Positions 23,466-32,255 are shown, counted from the stretch's first letter. The stretch: DNA of 64,000 nt from Streptomyces viridochromogenes DSM 40736 (GCF_000158955.1 NZ_GG657757.1:437164-501163); one strand, 5' to 3'. Program-made: numbers and translations. The notes: generated from the sequence alone by a model not told the origin.

Positions 23466-24259
23466 GGCTCGGACCTCGCAACGGTCTCGGGGGTGTTCAG
23501 GACCGGCATCAGATGCCTGACACGGGTGTCTATGTCTGCCGCCACGTGCTGAAAGGCCGCGTAGCCGGCCTCGCCGGTCTCCGCGGCCGCACCCGGGTCG
23601 GCCATGCTCCAGTGGACCCGACGCGGGCCGAACTCCGGGCAGATCTCACGCGCCTTGTCGCACAAGGTGATCACGTGGTCGAAACGGCGACCGACCAGGT
23701 CGTCCACGTGCTGGGTACGCCGACCGGACAGGTCGATGCCGAACGACTCGCGCAGGACCCGGACGGTATGCGGGTGCAGTTGCGGCTGGGGGCTTGTGCC
23801 GGCGCTGACCGCAGTGACACGGCCGGCGGTGTGGTGGCGCAGCAGGGCTTCAGCGATCGGCGAGCGGGCGCCGTTGCCGGTGCACACGAAGAGCACCGCG
23901 AGTCGGCGGCCTCGCGCCCGGCCGACGGGACTGCTTGGCGATGAGGGGGGCTGGCGCAACGCCGGGTGCAGGGCGGCGCCACTGGCCGCCAGTGCGTCAG
24001 TGCAACGCTCCAGGTCGAGGTGGTAGTAGGTGTCCCGGCCGTCGAAGCTGCTGCGCCGGGCCGTGACCAGTCCGCCGTCACGCAGCAGACGCAGGTGATA
24101 CGAGACGAGGTTCTGCGGCTCCCCGACACGTTCCACCAGTTCACGGACTCGATGGTCGCCGTCGGCGAGTTCCGCCAGCAGCCGCCAGCGCAGCGGATGC
24201 GCGGCCAGCCGGACGAACTCCGGAGGCGCGAGGGCTGCGTCCGCGGGCCGGGATCCCAT
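23462..24259 (-). CDS. ArsR repressor fused to arsenate reductase-like phosphatase
   Basis: The 265-residue fusion has an ArsR-type winged helix at about 12-95 (PLRWRLLAELADGDHRVREL, NLVSYHLRLLRDGGLV) and, from about 118, a low-molecular-weight phosphatase domain with the CX5R loop CTGNGARS (C126, R132). Cys200 and Cys207 (TLCDKAREIC) have the spacing of the resolving cysteines of thioredoxin-coupled ArsC, so arsenate reduction is likelier than tyrosine dephosphorylation. The ATG has no ribosome site and begins six bases after a -10-like TAGCTT, suggesting a leaderless message. An ATCAA-N6-TTGAT operator overlaps this promoter. Confidence 0.9.
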   Translation of the reverse strand: MGSRPADAALAPPEFVRLAAHPLRWRLLAELADGDHRVRELVERVGEPQNLVSYHLRLLRDGGLVTARRSSFDGRDTYYHLDLERCTDALAASGAALHPALRQPPSSPSSPVGRARGRRLAVLFVCTGNGARSPIAEALLRHHTAGRVTAVSAGTSPQPQLHPHTVRVLRESFGIDLSGRRTQHVDDLVGRRFDHVITLCDKAREICPEFGPRRVHWSMADPGAAAETGEAGYAAFQHVAADIDTRVRHLMPVLNTPETVARSEP

Positions 24260-24265
24260 ACGCCG

Positions 24266-24295
24266 AAGCTACATCAAGCCAGATTGATGCATCAA
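24266..24295 (-). promoter_or_regulatory. Promoter and ArsR-type operator, probably leaderless
   Basis: On the minus strand, TTGATG (24295-24290) and TAGCTT (24271-24266) are 18 bases apart and serve as -35 and -10; the ATG follows six bases later. The palindrome ATCAA-N6-TTGAT (24273-24288) lies inside the spacer, and a third half-site ATCAA is at 24291-24295. Repressor binding would block polymerase directly. Confidence 0.65.
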
Positions 24296-24315
24296 CCCCA
24301 GTGGATCGAAAGGAG

Positions 24316-25494
24316 TCAGCGCCGTACCCGTGGCATACCCAGACCGATCCAGGAGATGATCTCCCGCTGGATCTCGTTGTTGCCGCCGCCGAAGGTGAAG
24401 ATGACCGCCGAACGGTAGCCGCGCTCCAGTTCGCCGTGGAGGACCGCGCCCGCCGAGCCCTCCTTCAGTGCGCCCGGCGCGGCGACGATCTCCATGAGCG
24501 AGGCGTAGGCGTCGCGCCGGGCCTCGGAGCCGTACACCTTGACGGCGGAGGCGTCCTGCGGGGTGAGGGTGCCGTCCTGGACGGCACCGACCATTTGCCA
24601 GTTGAGCAGCTTGAGCGCGTCCAGCCGGGTGTGTGTGCGGGCCAGGAGGCGGCGCACCCAAGGCAGGTCGGCGACGCGGCGCCCGTCGGCGAGCTTGGTC
24701 TCCGTCGCCCAGCGCTGCACGTCGTGCAGGGAGCGGATCGCCATGGTGCCGTGGGCGGCCAGGGTCACGCGTTCGTGGTTGAGCTGGTTGGTGATCAGCC
24801 GCCAGCCCTGGTTCTCGGCGCCGACCCGCCGGGAGACGGGCACGCGCACGTTCTCGTAGTAGCTGGCCGTGGTGTCGTGCGAGGCGAGGGTGTTGATCAG
24901 GGTGCAGGAGTAGCCGGGGTCGGAGGTCGGCACGAGCAGCATGGTGATGCCCTTGTGCGGGGGCGCGTCGGGATCGGTACGGACCGCCAGCCAGACCCAG
25001 TCCGCCGTGTCGCCGTTGGTCGTCCAGATCTTCTGGCCGTTGACGACGTACTCGTCGCCCTCCCGTACCGCGCGGGTGCGCAGGGATGCCAGGTCGGTGC
25101 CCGCACCGGGCTCGCTGTAGCCGATGGCGAAGTCGATCTCGCCGGAGAGGATCCTCGGCAGGAAGTACGCCTTCTGCTCGTCGGTGCCGTACTGCATGAT
25201 CGTCGGGCCGACGGTGTTCAGCGCCATGAGCGGCAGCGGGACGCCGGCCTGGGCGGCCTCGTCGAAGAAGATGAACTGCTCCATGGCCGTCAGTCCGCGC
25301 CCGCCGTACTCCTCGGGCCAGCCCACGCCGAGCCAGCCGTCGGTGCCGAGCCGCCGGATGGTCTCGCGGTAGAACCGCTTCTGGGTGGCCGGGTCGCCGT
25401 GCCGGGCGTAGGCGTGGTCCGGGACGAGTTCGGCGAAGTAGGCGCGCAGTTCGGTGCGCAGCCGCTGCTGCTCGGGCGTGTATTCGAGGTGCAT
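24316..25494 (-). CDS. Acyl-CoA dehydrogenase family protein
   Basis: The 392-residue protein has the full dehydrogenase fold: N-terminal helical domain, the FAD/substrate segment AIGYSEPGAGTDLASLRTRA (central) and C-terminal FTFGGGNNEIQREIISWIGL. It oxidises an acyl-CoA to the enoyl-CoA, passing electrons to ETF. It starts at the ATG with GGAGG upstream (25492-25494). Upstream in-frame sequence to 25818 lacks similarity and a site. It stands alone between an ArsR-type gene and a copper-binding protein, so its substrate cannot be inferred; it is not contiguous with the steroid cluster at the right end. Confidence 0.9.
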   Translation of the reverse strand: MHLEYTPEQQRLRTELRAYFAELVPDHAYARHGDPATQKRFYRETIRRLGTDGWLGVGWPEEYGGRGLTAMEQFIFFDEAAQAGVPLPLMALNTVGPTIMQYGTDEQKAYFLPRILSGEIDFAIGYSEPGAGTDLASLRTRAVREGDEYVVNGQKIWTTNGDTADWVWLAVRTDPDAPPHKGITMLLVPTSDPGYSCTLINTLASHDTTASYYENVRVPVSRRVGAENQGWRLITNQLNHERVTLAAHGTMAIRSLHDVQRWATETKLADGRRVADLPWVRRLLARTHTRLDALKLLNWQMVGAVQDGTLTPQDASAVKVYGSEARRDAYASLMEIVAAPGALKEGSAGAVLHGELERGYRSAVIFTFGGGNNEIQREIISWIGLGMPRVRR

Positions 25495-25607
25495 GGCGCC
25501 TCCAGGCTCCCCAAGGCCGGTCCTGTCGGCGCACACCGTAGAACGTGTTGCAGAAATTGGGAATGGCGAGGCGCGAACGTGCCCGGAGTGCGCCCTCCCC
25601 GCGGCTG

Positions 25608-25982
25608 TCAGTTCAGTGTGACGAGGAAGTCCGTGCACGCCCGGGCGCACGCACGGCACATCGCCGCCGAGTCCTCCGCCCCCGGCTGCCGGTCGAAGAC
25701 GTGGGCGGCTTCCAGGCACACCGTCCGGCACCACTCCACCTGGACGCGGATGCTGGTCTCGTCCACCTGGTTCTGCTCGGACAGCACACGGCAGGTCGCG
25801 TCGCAGACCTCCGCGCACATGATGCCCTTACGCCGTACGAGTTCCTGGTTCTCGGTGCCGTCGGGATCCACGAGGCTCGCGCGCAGCGCGCACGCCCGGG
25901 CGCACTCTGTACACGCCTGCGCGCATGCGAAGCGGTCCTCCAGGAACCGGAACAGCTCCTCCTGGGATGTCGTCGAAGTCAC
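25608..25982 (-). CDS. Four-helix bundle copper-binding protein (DUF326-like)
   Basis: The 124-residue protein is rich in cysteine (12), spaced along four helices: FACAQACTECARACALRA, GIMCAEVCDATCRVL, VEWCRTVCLEAA and AAMCRACARACTDF. This is the pattern of DUF326/Csp-type proteins whose bundle interior holds Cu(I). No signal peptide is present, so it is cytosolic. The start is uncertain: GTG at 25980-25982 gives VTSTTSQEE but has no clear ribosome site, and a leaderless or alternative start is possible. No copper pump is adjacent. Confidence 0.82.
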   Translation of the reverse strand: MTSTTSQEELFRFLEDRFACAQACTECARACALRASLVDPDGTENQELVRRKGIMCAEVCDATCRVLSEQNQVDETSIRVQVEWCRTVCLEAAHVFDRQPGAEDSAAMCRACARACTDFLVTLN

Positions 25983-26099
25983 ACCGCGCGGGTAGCCCCG
26001 TCGATGCCCGTCAAACCCCGGCACCCGGGACCGCAAGGGCACCGTCCTCACGGTCGAGGTGAGCCGGTTCATGATGAGAACCAGGGGTACCCGCGCGCC

Positions 26100-26456
26100 A
26101 TGAACAGCGCATGGATGGAGATGGCCGCGGGCCGTGGCGCCCTTGGTATCGGGCTGGTCGCGGCGGGTGTGGTGGTCGTTGTCCTGCTGCTGGGGGCCTT
26201 CGTCCTCGGCGTCCGCGTCAAACGCAGGGAGCTGCCCACGCCCCGACCCGACGAGCAGCCGCGACTGCCCGACGGCGGCCCGGTCCGCGAGACGAGTGAA
26301 CGCCGGGAGCCCGAGGAGATACCGAGAAGCCAGGAGCGTCTGACGCCGCACGAGCTGAAGAGGCACGGCAGCCGGACGAGCGCGTCCCAGGAGCGTCCCC
26401 GCTGGAGTGAGGGCAGCAGCGGCTCGTTCGGCGGTGGCGGTCCGGGCGGCCACTGA
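26100..26456 (+). CDS. DUF6479-like small membrane protein
   Basis: The 118-residue protein starts MNSAWMEMAAGRGALGIGLV and has one hydrophobic helix at about 12-37 followed by a basic VKRRE stop-transfer and a hydrophilic, Pro/Arg-rich tail with RLTPHELKRHG and a Gly-rich end. This matches the DUF6479 family common in Streptomyces. The function is unknown. A strong terminator hairpin follows at 26537-26565. Confidence 0.75.
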   Translation: MNSAWMEMAAGRGALGIGLVAAGVVVVVLLLGAFVLGVRVKRRELPTPRPDEQPRLPDGGPVRETSERREPEEIPRSQERLTPHELKRHGSRTSASQERPRWSEGSSGSFGGGGPGGH

Positions 26457-26536
26457 CCTCCGCTCCCCGCGGCATTCCACCAGCCGAAGGGCGAGCGCAC
26501 GCAGACGTCACTGCCGAACAACCGAAGAGCCGGAAG

Positions 26537-26565
26537 GAAGGGCCCGTGCACCGCACGGGCCCTTC
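26537..26565. terminator. Strong hairpin terminator
   Basis: A perfect 13-bp stem (26537-26549 with 26553-26565, arms GAAGGGCCCGTGC) encloses a three-base ACC loop and is followed by TGCG. It lies 80 bases after the DUF6479 gene and before the sigma-factor promoter region. Confidence 0.8.
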
Positions 26566-26686
26566 TGCGTGGCCGGTGCCCGGTCGGCGCCCGAACACGG
26601 TGAGCTGGATCACAGGACCCAAGTGCAGCGTGGAGCGGGGTCCAGCGTCTTTTTCAGGGGTGTAGGCAGCCCTGAGACGCGGGACG

Positions 26687-27199
26687 GTGAGGATGGAGCA
26701 GGTTCGGGCGGACGGCTTCGACGAGTTCGTGGCCGCCCGTTGGTCGGCGCTGCTCCATGTCGCGCGTCTGCTGACGGGGGGCGACCGGCAGCGCGCCGAG
26801 GACCTGGTGCAGGAAGCCCTGGTGAAGCTGTGGTTCGCCTGGCCGAAGGTCGCCGAACAGGCTCCGGAGGCGTATGTGCGCACGGTGCTCGTGCGGATGG
26901 CGGCACGCTCGGCGCGGCGGCGCTGGTGGGGTGAGCGCCCGGTGGAGCAGCTGCCCGACCGGGCCGATCCGGACGACGTGTCGTCCACCGTGGCGGAACG
27001 CCGGCGGCTGGAGGCCGCGTTGGCCCTGCTGTCGCCCAAGCAGCGGGTCGCGGTGGTGCTGCGCTACTACGAGGACCTGCCCGAGGCCCAGGTCGCCCAG
27101 GCGCTGGGCTGTCCGGTGGGTACCGCGCGGTCCCACGCGTCACGCGGAGTCGCCCGGCTCCGTCAGATCCTGTCCGACGCCGTCAGGCCCGTGGGGTGA
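26687..27199 (+). CDS. SigE-family ECF RNA polymerase sigma factor
   Basis: The 170-residue protein has sigma region 2 (FDEFVAARWSALLHVARLLT, AEDLVQEALVKLW) and region 4 (LSPKQRVAVVLRYYEDLPEA, GTARSHASRGVARLR). This short SigE-type architecture is abundant in Streptomyces. GTG at 26687 and ATG at 26693 are both possible starts; neither has an ideal site. The next gene, 11 bases downstream, encodes a single-pass membrane protein that could regulate it. A run of five T at 26650-26654 near the start may belong to its promoter. Confidence 0.92.
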   Translation: MRMEQVRADGFDEFVAARWSALLHVARLLTGGDRQRAEDLVQEALVKLWFAWPKVAEQAPEAYVRTVLVRMAARSARRRWWGERPVEQLPDRADPDDVSSTVAERRRLEAALALLSPKQRVAVVLRYYEDLPEAQVAQALGCPVGTARSHASRGVARLRQILSDAVRPVG

Positions 27200-27210
27200 A
27201 AGGAGAAGCG

Positions 27211-27741
27211 ATGGACGACTTCGAGCGGGACCTGTCGCGGCTGATGCGCGACACCCAGCAGCACACTCCCTACGAGCCCGAGCACCGGCAGCGGTTGCAC
27301 GCGGACATCCGGACCCGCCGCCGGTCGCGGCTGCTGTGGAAGGCGGGCGGCTCCGCCGTGGCGGTGGCCGGGCTGAGTGTCGGGCTCGCGCTGCTGCCGA
27401 ACATGCTCACCCGGGCCCAGCCCGCCGATCAAGACCGCCGGCCCCCGCCGGCGACCAGCCCGACGCCCTCGTACGAGGACGAGCCCACGACGAACGCCCC
27501 TGATCCGAGCCCGAGTTCGACCCAGCCGGCGTCGTCCGCGCCGGCGACCGCGACCGCGACCGGCGGTGACACACCCACGGGTGCCACGGGCACGTCGTTC
27601 AGGCCCACGCCGACCACCACGGTCCCCGAGCCCCCGGCCACGTCTGAGTTCCCCACGCCGCCCCCCTCCCCCTCCCCCACGACCGCCCTGCCGTCCCGTC
27701 TGGAGACGGAGGAGCCCTCCTCGTCGGCGGGCACCGAGTAG
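27211..27741 (+). CDS. Membrane protein linked to the SigE-type factor
   Basis: The 176-residue protein has a charged N-terminal cytoplasmic part (MDDFERDLSRLMRDTQQHTP, then RQRLHADIRTRRRSR), one transmembrane helix at about 45-65 and a long Pro/Ser/Thr-rich exported tail of about 100 residues. AAGGAG lies six bases before the ATG. The topology and position are those of anti-sigma-like or sensory partners of SigE-family factors, but no zinc-binding anti-sigma motif (HXXXCXXC) is seen. The tail is low-complexity and could be O-mannosylated; the genes that follow include a mannosyltransferase-like protein. Confidence 0.8.
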   Translation: MDDFERDLSRLMRDTQQHTPYEPEHRQRLHADIRTRRRSRLLWKAGGSAVAVAGLSVGLALLPNMLTRAQPADQDRRPPPATSPTPSYEDEPTTNAPDPSPSSTQPASSAPATATATGGDTPTGATGTSFRPTPTTTVPEPPATSEFPTPPPSPSPTTALPSRLETEEPSSSAGTE

Positions 27742-27879
27742 CCGCCTGAGCGGCCCTTCCCGTCCGGGGCGTCCCCGCCCCGCGCTCCGTCACCGCACCA
27801 CCTGTCAAGCGCGCCTTCGGCATGCCCGCGGGTCGGCGCTCGCGTATGCCCCGCGCCAGAGAGAGAACGTGAATCAGCC

Positions 27880-29184
27880 ATGAGAACCGTACGGCGGTCG
27901 GCCCTGATCGACCGCCCCGACCGCCCCGACCACCCCGACCGCCCTCTCGCCGAGCCGTCCGCGTTGCCGCGCCGGGCACCCCTGCCCGCACACCACCCGG
28001 AACCGGTCCTCGACGTGGTCGTCCCCGTCCACAACGAGGAGAACGACCTGGAACCGTGCGTCCGGCGTCTGCACGCGCACCTGGGCGAGACCTTCCCCTA
28101 CCCCTTCCGGATCACCATCGCCGACAACGCGAGCACCGACCGGACGCCGGGCATCGCCGCACGGCTGGCCGCGGAGCTGCCCGGAACGGACTGGATCCGG
28201 CTGGCCGAGAAGGGGCGGGGCCGTGCGCTGCACACCGCCTGGTCGCGCTCGCGCGCGCCGGTGCTGGCGTATCTGGACGTGGATCTGTCCACCGACCTCG
28301 CGGCGCTGCTGCCGCTCGTCGCACCGCTGATCTCGGGCCACTCGGACATCGCCATCGGCACCCGTCTCGCCCGTGGCTCACGCGTGGTGCGGGGTCCGAA
28401 GCGGGAGATCATCTCCCGCTGCTACAACGGGCTCCTTCGCTCCACGCTCGCGGTGGGGTTCTCCGACGCGCAGTGCGGGTTCAAGGCGGTCCGGCGGGAC
28501 GTCGCCGAACGGCTGCTGCCGCTGGTGGAGGACCGCGAGTGGTTCTTCGACACCGAGTTACTGGTCATCGCGGAGCGCGCCGGGTTGCGGATCCACGAGG
28601 TGCCGGTGGACTGGGTGGACGATCCCGACAGCCGGGTGCACATCCTCGAAACGGCCCTGGCCGACCTGCGTGGCATGGCCAGGCTCGGCCGGGCGCTGGC
28701 CCGCGGCCGGCTGCCGCTGAGCGCGCTGCGCCGCAGTGGCGGCGACCTCGCCGGGGAGCTGCCGACCGGTCTGGCCCGGCAGGTCGTGCGCTTCGCCGCC
28801 GTCGGTGTCGCCAGCACCCTGTGCTACCTGCTGCTCTACACCGCGCTCCGGCCCTCGGCAGGGCCGCAGGCCGCCAACGCGCTCGCCCTGCTCGCCAGCG
28901 CGCTCGCCAACACCGCCGCGAACCGGCGGCTCACCTTCGGGGTGCGGGGCCGCGGCGGCGTGCTGCGGCATCACCTCAAGGGGCTGGCGGCGTTCCTGGT
29001 CGGGCTGGTTCTGACCAGCGGTTCGCTGGCCGCCCTGCACCACATCGCGCCCGGCGCGGGCCATCGCTGCGAGCTCGTGACGCTCGTGGCGGCCAACCTC
29101 GCCGCGACGCTGCTGCGTTTCCTCCTCTTCCGGGCCTGGGTGTTCCCGGACCGCTCCGATCGCCGTACGACAGGATCCCCATGA
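27880..29184 (+). CDS. GT2 glycosyltransferase fused to GtrA domain
   Basis: The 434-residue protein has a GT-A glycosyltransferase domain at about 45-290 (VVVPVHNEENDLEPC, ITIADNASTDRTP, DXD-like YLDVDLSTD, CGFKAV). A GtrA membrane domain of four helices follows at about 305-425 (VRFAAVGVASTLCYLLLYTA, LANTAANRRLTF). This architecture builds polyprenyl-phosphate sugars and flips them or passes them on. Codon 227 is TTA (28558-28560), so translation probably depends on the developmental tRNA bldA. Its stop overlaps the next gene's start (ATGA). The sugar is unknown. Confidence 0.9.
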   Translation: MRTVRRSALIDRPDRPDHPDRPLAEPSALPRRAPLPAHHPEPVLDVVVPVHNEENDLEPCVRRLHAHLGETFPYPFRITIADNASTDRTPGIAARLAAELPGTDWIRLAEKGRGRALHTAWSRSRAPVLAYLDVDLSTDLAALLPLVAPLISGHSDIAIGTRLARGSRVVRGPKREIISRCYNGLLRSTLAVGFSDAQCGFKAVRRDVAERLLPLVEDREWFFDTELLVIAERAGLRIHEVPVDWVDDPDSRVHILETALADLRGMARLGRALARGRLPLSALRRSGGDLAGELPTGLARQVVRFAAVGVASTLCYLLLYTALRPSAGPQAANALALLASALANTAANRRLTFGVRGRGGVLRHHLKGLAAFLVGLVLTSGSLAALHHIAPGAGHRCELVTLVAANLAATLLRFLLFRAWVFPDRSDRRTTGSP

Positions 29185-30443
29185 GCACCGTCGAGCTGCG
29201 TCGAGCGCCGTCCGGCCTCCGTTCCCCCGAACGCCTCCGCGACTCCCGGCAGTTCGGGCGACGGCTGCGCGGGGCCGCCGTGCGCCATGGGCCCGTGCTG
29301 GTGACGTACGGCGTGCTGAAACTGGCCGGCTTCGCCGTCTTCATGTACCTGCTGGACTCCGCCGGTGACTTCCGGAAGAACAATCCCCGCTTCGGCGGCG
29401 GCAAGCATGCCTGGGACGTCCTGGCGAGCTGGGACGGCTGGTGGTACCAGCAGGTCGCCGCGCACGGGTACGACCCCGCGCTGAGACCGGTGCCGGGCGC
29501 GACGGGCCTGATCACCCTCGAAGGCAACTCGGCGGCGTTCTTCCCGCTGTACCCGGCGCTGATGCGACTGGTCTCGGAGTGCACCGGACTCGGGCTGTAC
29601 GGCGCCGGCCTGACGGTCTCGATCCTCGCCTCGTTCGTCGCGGCACTCGGCATTTACGCCGTGACGAAGCGGCTGGGCGGCCACCGGGCGGGGCTGGTCG
29701 CGGCCGGGCTCTGGGCTGTGTGGCCCGGCTCGGGCACCGAGTGGTCGGGCTACTCGGAGTCCCTCTACACGGCACTCGCCGCGTGGGCCTGTCACGCCGT
29801 CATGTCCCGCCGCTGGCTCACCGCCGGTCTGCTGACCTGCGCGGCCGGGCTCTGCCGGCCCACCGCCGCCGCCCTGGTGGCCGCCCTCGCCGTCGCCGCC
29901 GTGCTGTCCCTGCGCCGACGCGAGGACGGGGTGCGCCGTCCGTTGGCCGCCGTGGCGATCGCGCCGCTCGGCCTGTTCGGCTACCTGGCGTGGGTCAACT
30001 ACCGCATGGGCGACATCAATGGCTACTCGAAACTCCAGGATGGTGCCTGGGCCCACAAGTTCGACTGGGGGGCCCACACGTTCAAGGTGCTGACGTCCCT
30101 TCCGGTGGGGCACTTCGACTATCTCTTCGCGAGGGCCTTCGAGGACGTCATCGGTGTCTGCGTGGTGCTGACGGTGCCGGTGCTGACCGTGCTGCTGATA
30201 CGCCTGAGACCGCCTGTCGTCCTGGTCGTCTACACGGTCCTGTCGTACCTCATGGTGATGTCCACCCAGCAGATCTTCGGCAACGTCTCGCGCTATCTGC
30301 TCCCGCTCTTCCCGCTGTTCGTCCCGCTCGCCCTGGCGTTGCGGCGGCTGCGGTGGCCGTCCCTGGCCACGGCCCTCGGCACGGCCGCGCTGGCCTCCGG
30401 GTCGTACGCGGGGTACGTGCTGTTCGTGCTCGGAGTGCCGTAG
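29181..30443 (+). CDS. Integral membrane mannosyltransferase-like protein (PIG-V/GT-C type)
   Basis: The 420-residue protein has about ten membrane helices. After the first helix comes the extracytoplasmic loop WDVLASWDGWWYQQVAAHGYD, with the acidic pair typical of GT-C enzymes, and FFPLYPALMRLV, both characteristic of the PIG-V-related family in actinobacteria. It probably uses the polyprenyl-phosphate sugar made by the preceding, translationally coupled GT2-GtrA protein to glycosylate an exported target. The acceptor is unknown; the Thr/Pro-rich membrane protein upstream is one speculative candidate. Confidence 0.85.
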   Translation: MSTVELRRAPSGLRSPERLRDSRQFGRRLRGAAVRHGPVLVTYGVLKLAGFAVFMYLLDSAGDFRKNNPRFGGGKHAWDVLASWDGWWYQQVAAHGYDPALRPVPGATGLITLEGNSAAFFPLYPALMRLVSECTGLGLYGAGLTVSILASFVAALGIYAVTKRLGGHRAGLVAAGLWAVWPGSGTEWSGYSESLYTALAAWACHAVMSRRWLTAGLLTCAAGLCRPTAAALVAALAVAAVLSLRRREDGVRRPLAAVAIAPLGLFGYLAWVNYRMGDINGYSKLQDGAWAHKFDWGAHTFKVLTSLPVGHFDYLFARAFEDVIGVCVVLTVPVLTVLLIRLRPPVVLVVYTVLSYLMVMSTQQIFGNVSRYLLPLFPLFVPLALALRRLRWPSLATALGTAALASGSYAGYVLFVLGVP

Positions 30444-30587
30444 ACACCTCCGGAACGGCCCCCGGTGCCTGGCGAGATGCCTCCGAAACACTCCCTTCAC
30501 GCGGGAAGTATTTAGGGGTAACGACCGCTGCCTACCGTGCCTGCCTTGTCAGCCCCCCAAAAACCCGCAGCAGCAAGGAGGCGTGGC

Positions 30588-32255
30588 ATGAGTACCGAGC
30601 CACGACTGGCAGAGGTCACCGAGGCGGAATCCGCGCAGGAGGCGGCGGCACCGGGTGCCGACCAGGCCGTCAAGGAGACGCTGGAGGACTACACCCTCCG
30701 CTTCGCGCCGCGCAGTTACCGGCGGTGGACTCCGATGGTGGTGGCGACGACCGCCCTCGGCGGCATCGCCTACATGGCCGACTTCTCCATCGGGGCCGGC
30801 ATCGGCCTGGCCCACGGCACCGGCAACGCGCTGCTCGCCATCGCCGTAGCCGCCGTCGTGATCTTCGTGACCGGTTTCCCGCTGGCCTACTACGGGGCCC
30901 GCTACAACATCGACCTGGACCTGATCACGCGCGGCTCGGGCTTCGGCTACTTCGGCTCGGTCCTCACCAGCGTCATCTTCGCCAGCTTCACCTTCATCTT
31001 CTTCGCCCTGGAGGGGTCGATCATGGCCCAGGGCCTGAAGCTGGGCCTCGGACTGCCGCTGTGGCTGGGTTACCTGGTCTCCACCCTGATGGTGATCCCG
31101 CTGGTCATCTACGGCATGACGGCGCTGAGCAAGCTCCAGGTGTGGACCACCCCCATCTGGCTGCTGCTGATGGTCGGCCCGCTGGTCTACCTGGTCGCCA
31201 CCGACCCGGGCACGGTCGACCGTTTCCTCGCCTACGCCGGGACCGACGGGGACGGCGGTGTCAACACGGCCTCCGTGCTGCTGGGCGCCGGCGTGTGCCT
31301 GTCCCTGATCGCGCAGATCGGCGAGCAGATCGACTACCTGCGCTTCATGCCGCCCAAGACCGAGGCGAACAAGCAGAGTTGGTGGACCGCCGTGGGCATG
31401 GCCGGCCCGGGCTGGGTGGTGCTGGGCGCGCTGAAGCAGGCCATCGGCGTGTTCCTCGCGGTGTACATCATCGCCGAGGTGGGTCCCACTGCCGCGCCCG
31501 AGCCGATCCAGCAGTTCAAGCACGCCTTCGACGCGATGATGCCGTCCTGGATCGTCCTCCCGCTGGCCGTGGCCCTGGTCGTCATCAGCCAGATCAAGAT
31601 CAACGTGACGAACGCGTACTCCGGCTCGCTCGCCTGGACCAACTCCTTCACCCGGGTCACGAGGCGCTACCCGGGCCGGATGGTCTTCGTCCTGGTCAAC
31701 CTGGGTTTCGCGCTGGCCCTGATGGAGGCCGACATGTTCAGCTTCCTCAACAGCATCCTGGGCTTCTACTCGAACTGCGCGATCGCCTGGGTGGTCACCG
31801 TCGCCACCGACATCGGCATCAACAAGTACGTGCTGAAACTGTCCCCGCACGCCCCCGAGTTCCGCCGCGGCATGCTCTACGCGGTGAACCCGGTCGGGGT
31901 CGTCGCCTTCGTCGCCGCCTCCGGGCTGTCCATCGCCCTGTACTTCCACGCGCTGGGCGACACGCTCCAGCCGTACTCCCCCGTCGCAGCCGCCGTGATC
32001 GCGTTCGTGCTCACTCCGCTGATGGCGGTGGTCACCAAGGGCAGGTACTACCTGCGCCGCACCGACGACGGCATCGCCGAGCCGATGCTCGACGAGGACG
32101 GCAACCCCAGTGCCGCGACCTACGAGTGCCATGTGTGCCGGCAGCGGTTCGAACGTCCGGACGTGGCCGCCTGCCGCACACACGACGCGGTCGTCTGCTC
32201 GCTCTGCCTGAGCACCGACAGGGTCGGCGACCACGTCCTGCCCGCGACCGCCTGA
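30588..32255 (+). CDS. NCS1-type purine/cytosine permease with C-terminal zinc-ribbon-like tail
   Basis: The 555-residue permease has about twelve membrane helices from residue 48 to 480 (TALGGIAYMADFSIGAGIGL, TRGSGFGYFGS, INVTNAYSGSLAWTNSF). The last is typical of cytosine/purine permeases of the NCS1 family. The last ~50 residues are cytoplasmic and contain CHVCRQRF, then CRTHDAVVCSLCLSTD, a CxxC-x10-C-x2-H-x4-CxxC set suited to bind zinc. AAGGAGG lies six bases before the ATG. The substrate class follows the family; a tail of this kind is unusual for it. Confidence 0.88.
   Translation: MSTEPRLAEVTEAESAQEAAAPGADQAVKETLEDYTLRFAPRSYRRWTPMVVATTALGGIAYMADFSIGAGIGLAHGTGNALLAIAVAAVVIFVTGFPLAYYGARYNIDLDLITRGSGFGYFGSVLTSVIFASFTFIFFALEGSIMAQGLKLGLGLPLWLGYLVSTLMVIPLVIYGMTALSKLQVWTTPIWLLLMVGPLVYLVATDPGTVDRFLAYAGTDGDGGVNTASVLLGAGVCLSLIAQIGEQIDYLRFMPPKTEANKQSWWTAVGMAGPGWVVLGALKQAIGVFLAVYIIAEVGPTAAPEPIQQFKHAFDAMMPSWIVLPLAVALVVISQIKINVTNAYSGSLAWTNSFTRVTRRYPGRMVFVLVNLGFALALMEADMFSFLNSILGFYSNCAIAWVVTVATDIGINKYVLKLSPHAPEFRRGMLYAVNPVGVVAFVAASGLSIALYFHALGDTLQPYSPVAAAVIAFVLTPLMAVVTKGRYYLRRTDDGIAEPMLDEDGNPSAATYECHVCRQRFERPDVAACRTHDAVVCSLCLSTDRVGDHVLPATA

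Noticed and set aside
24316..25494. Isolated acyl-CoA dehydrogenase as a steroid-cluster gene
   Set aside because: It lies 29 kb from the cluster, has no KstR2-like site that I can see, and its sequence does not single out FadE30.
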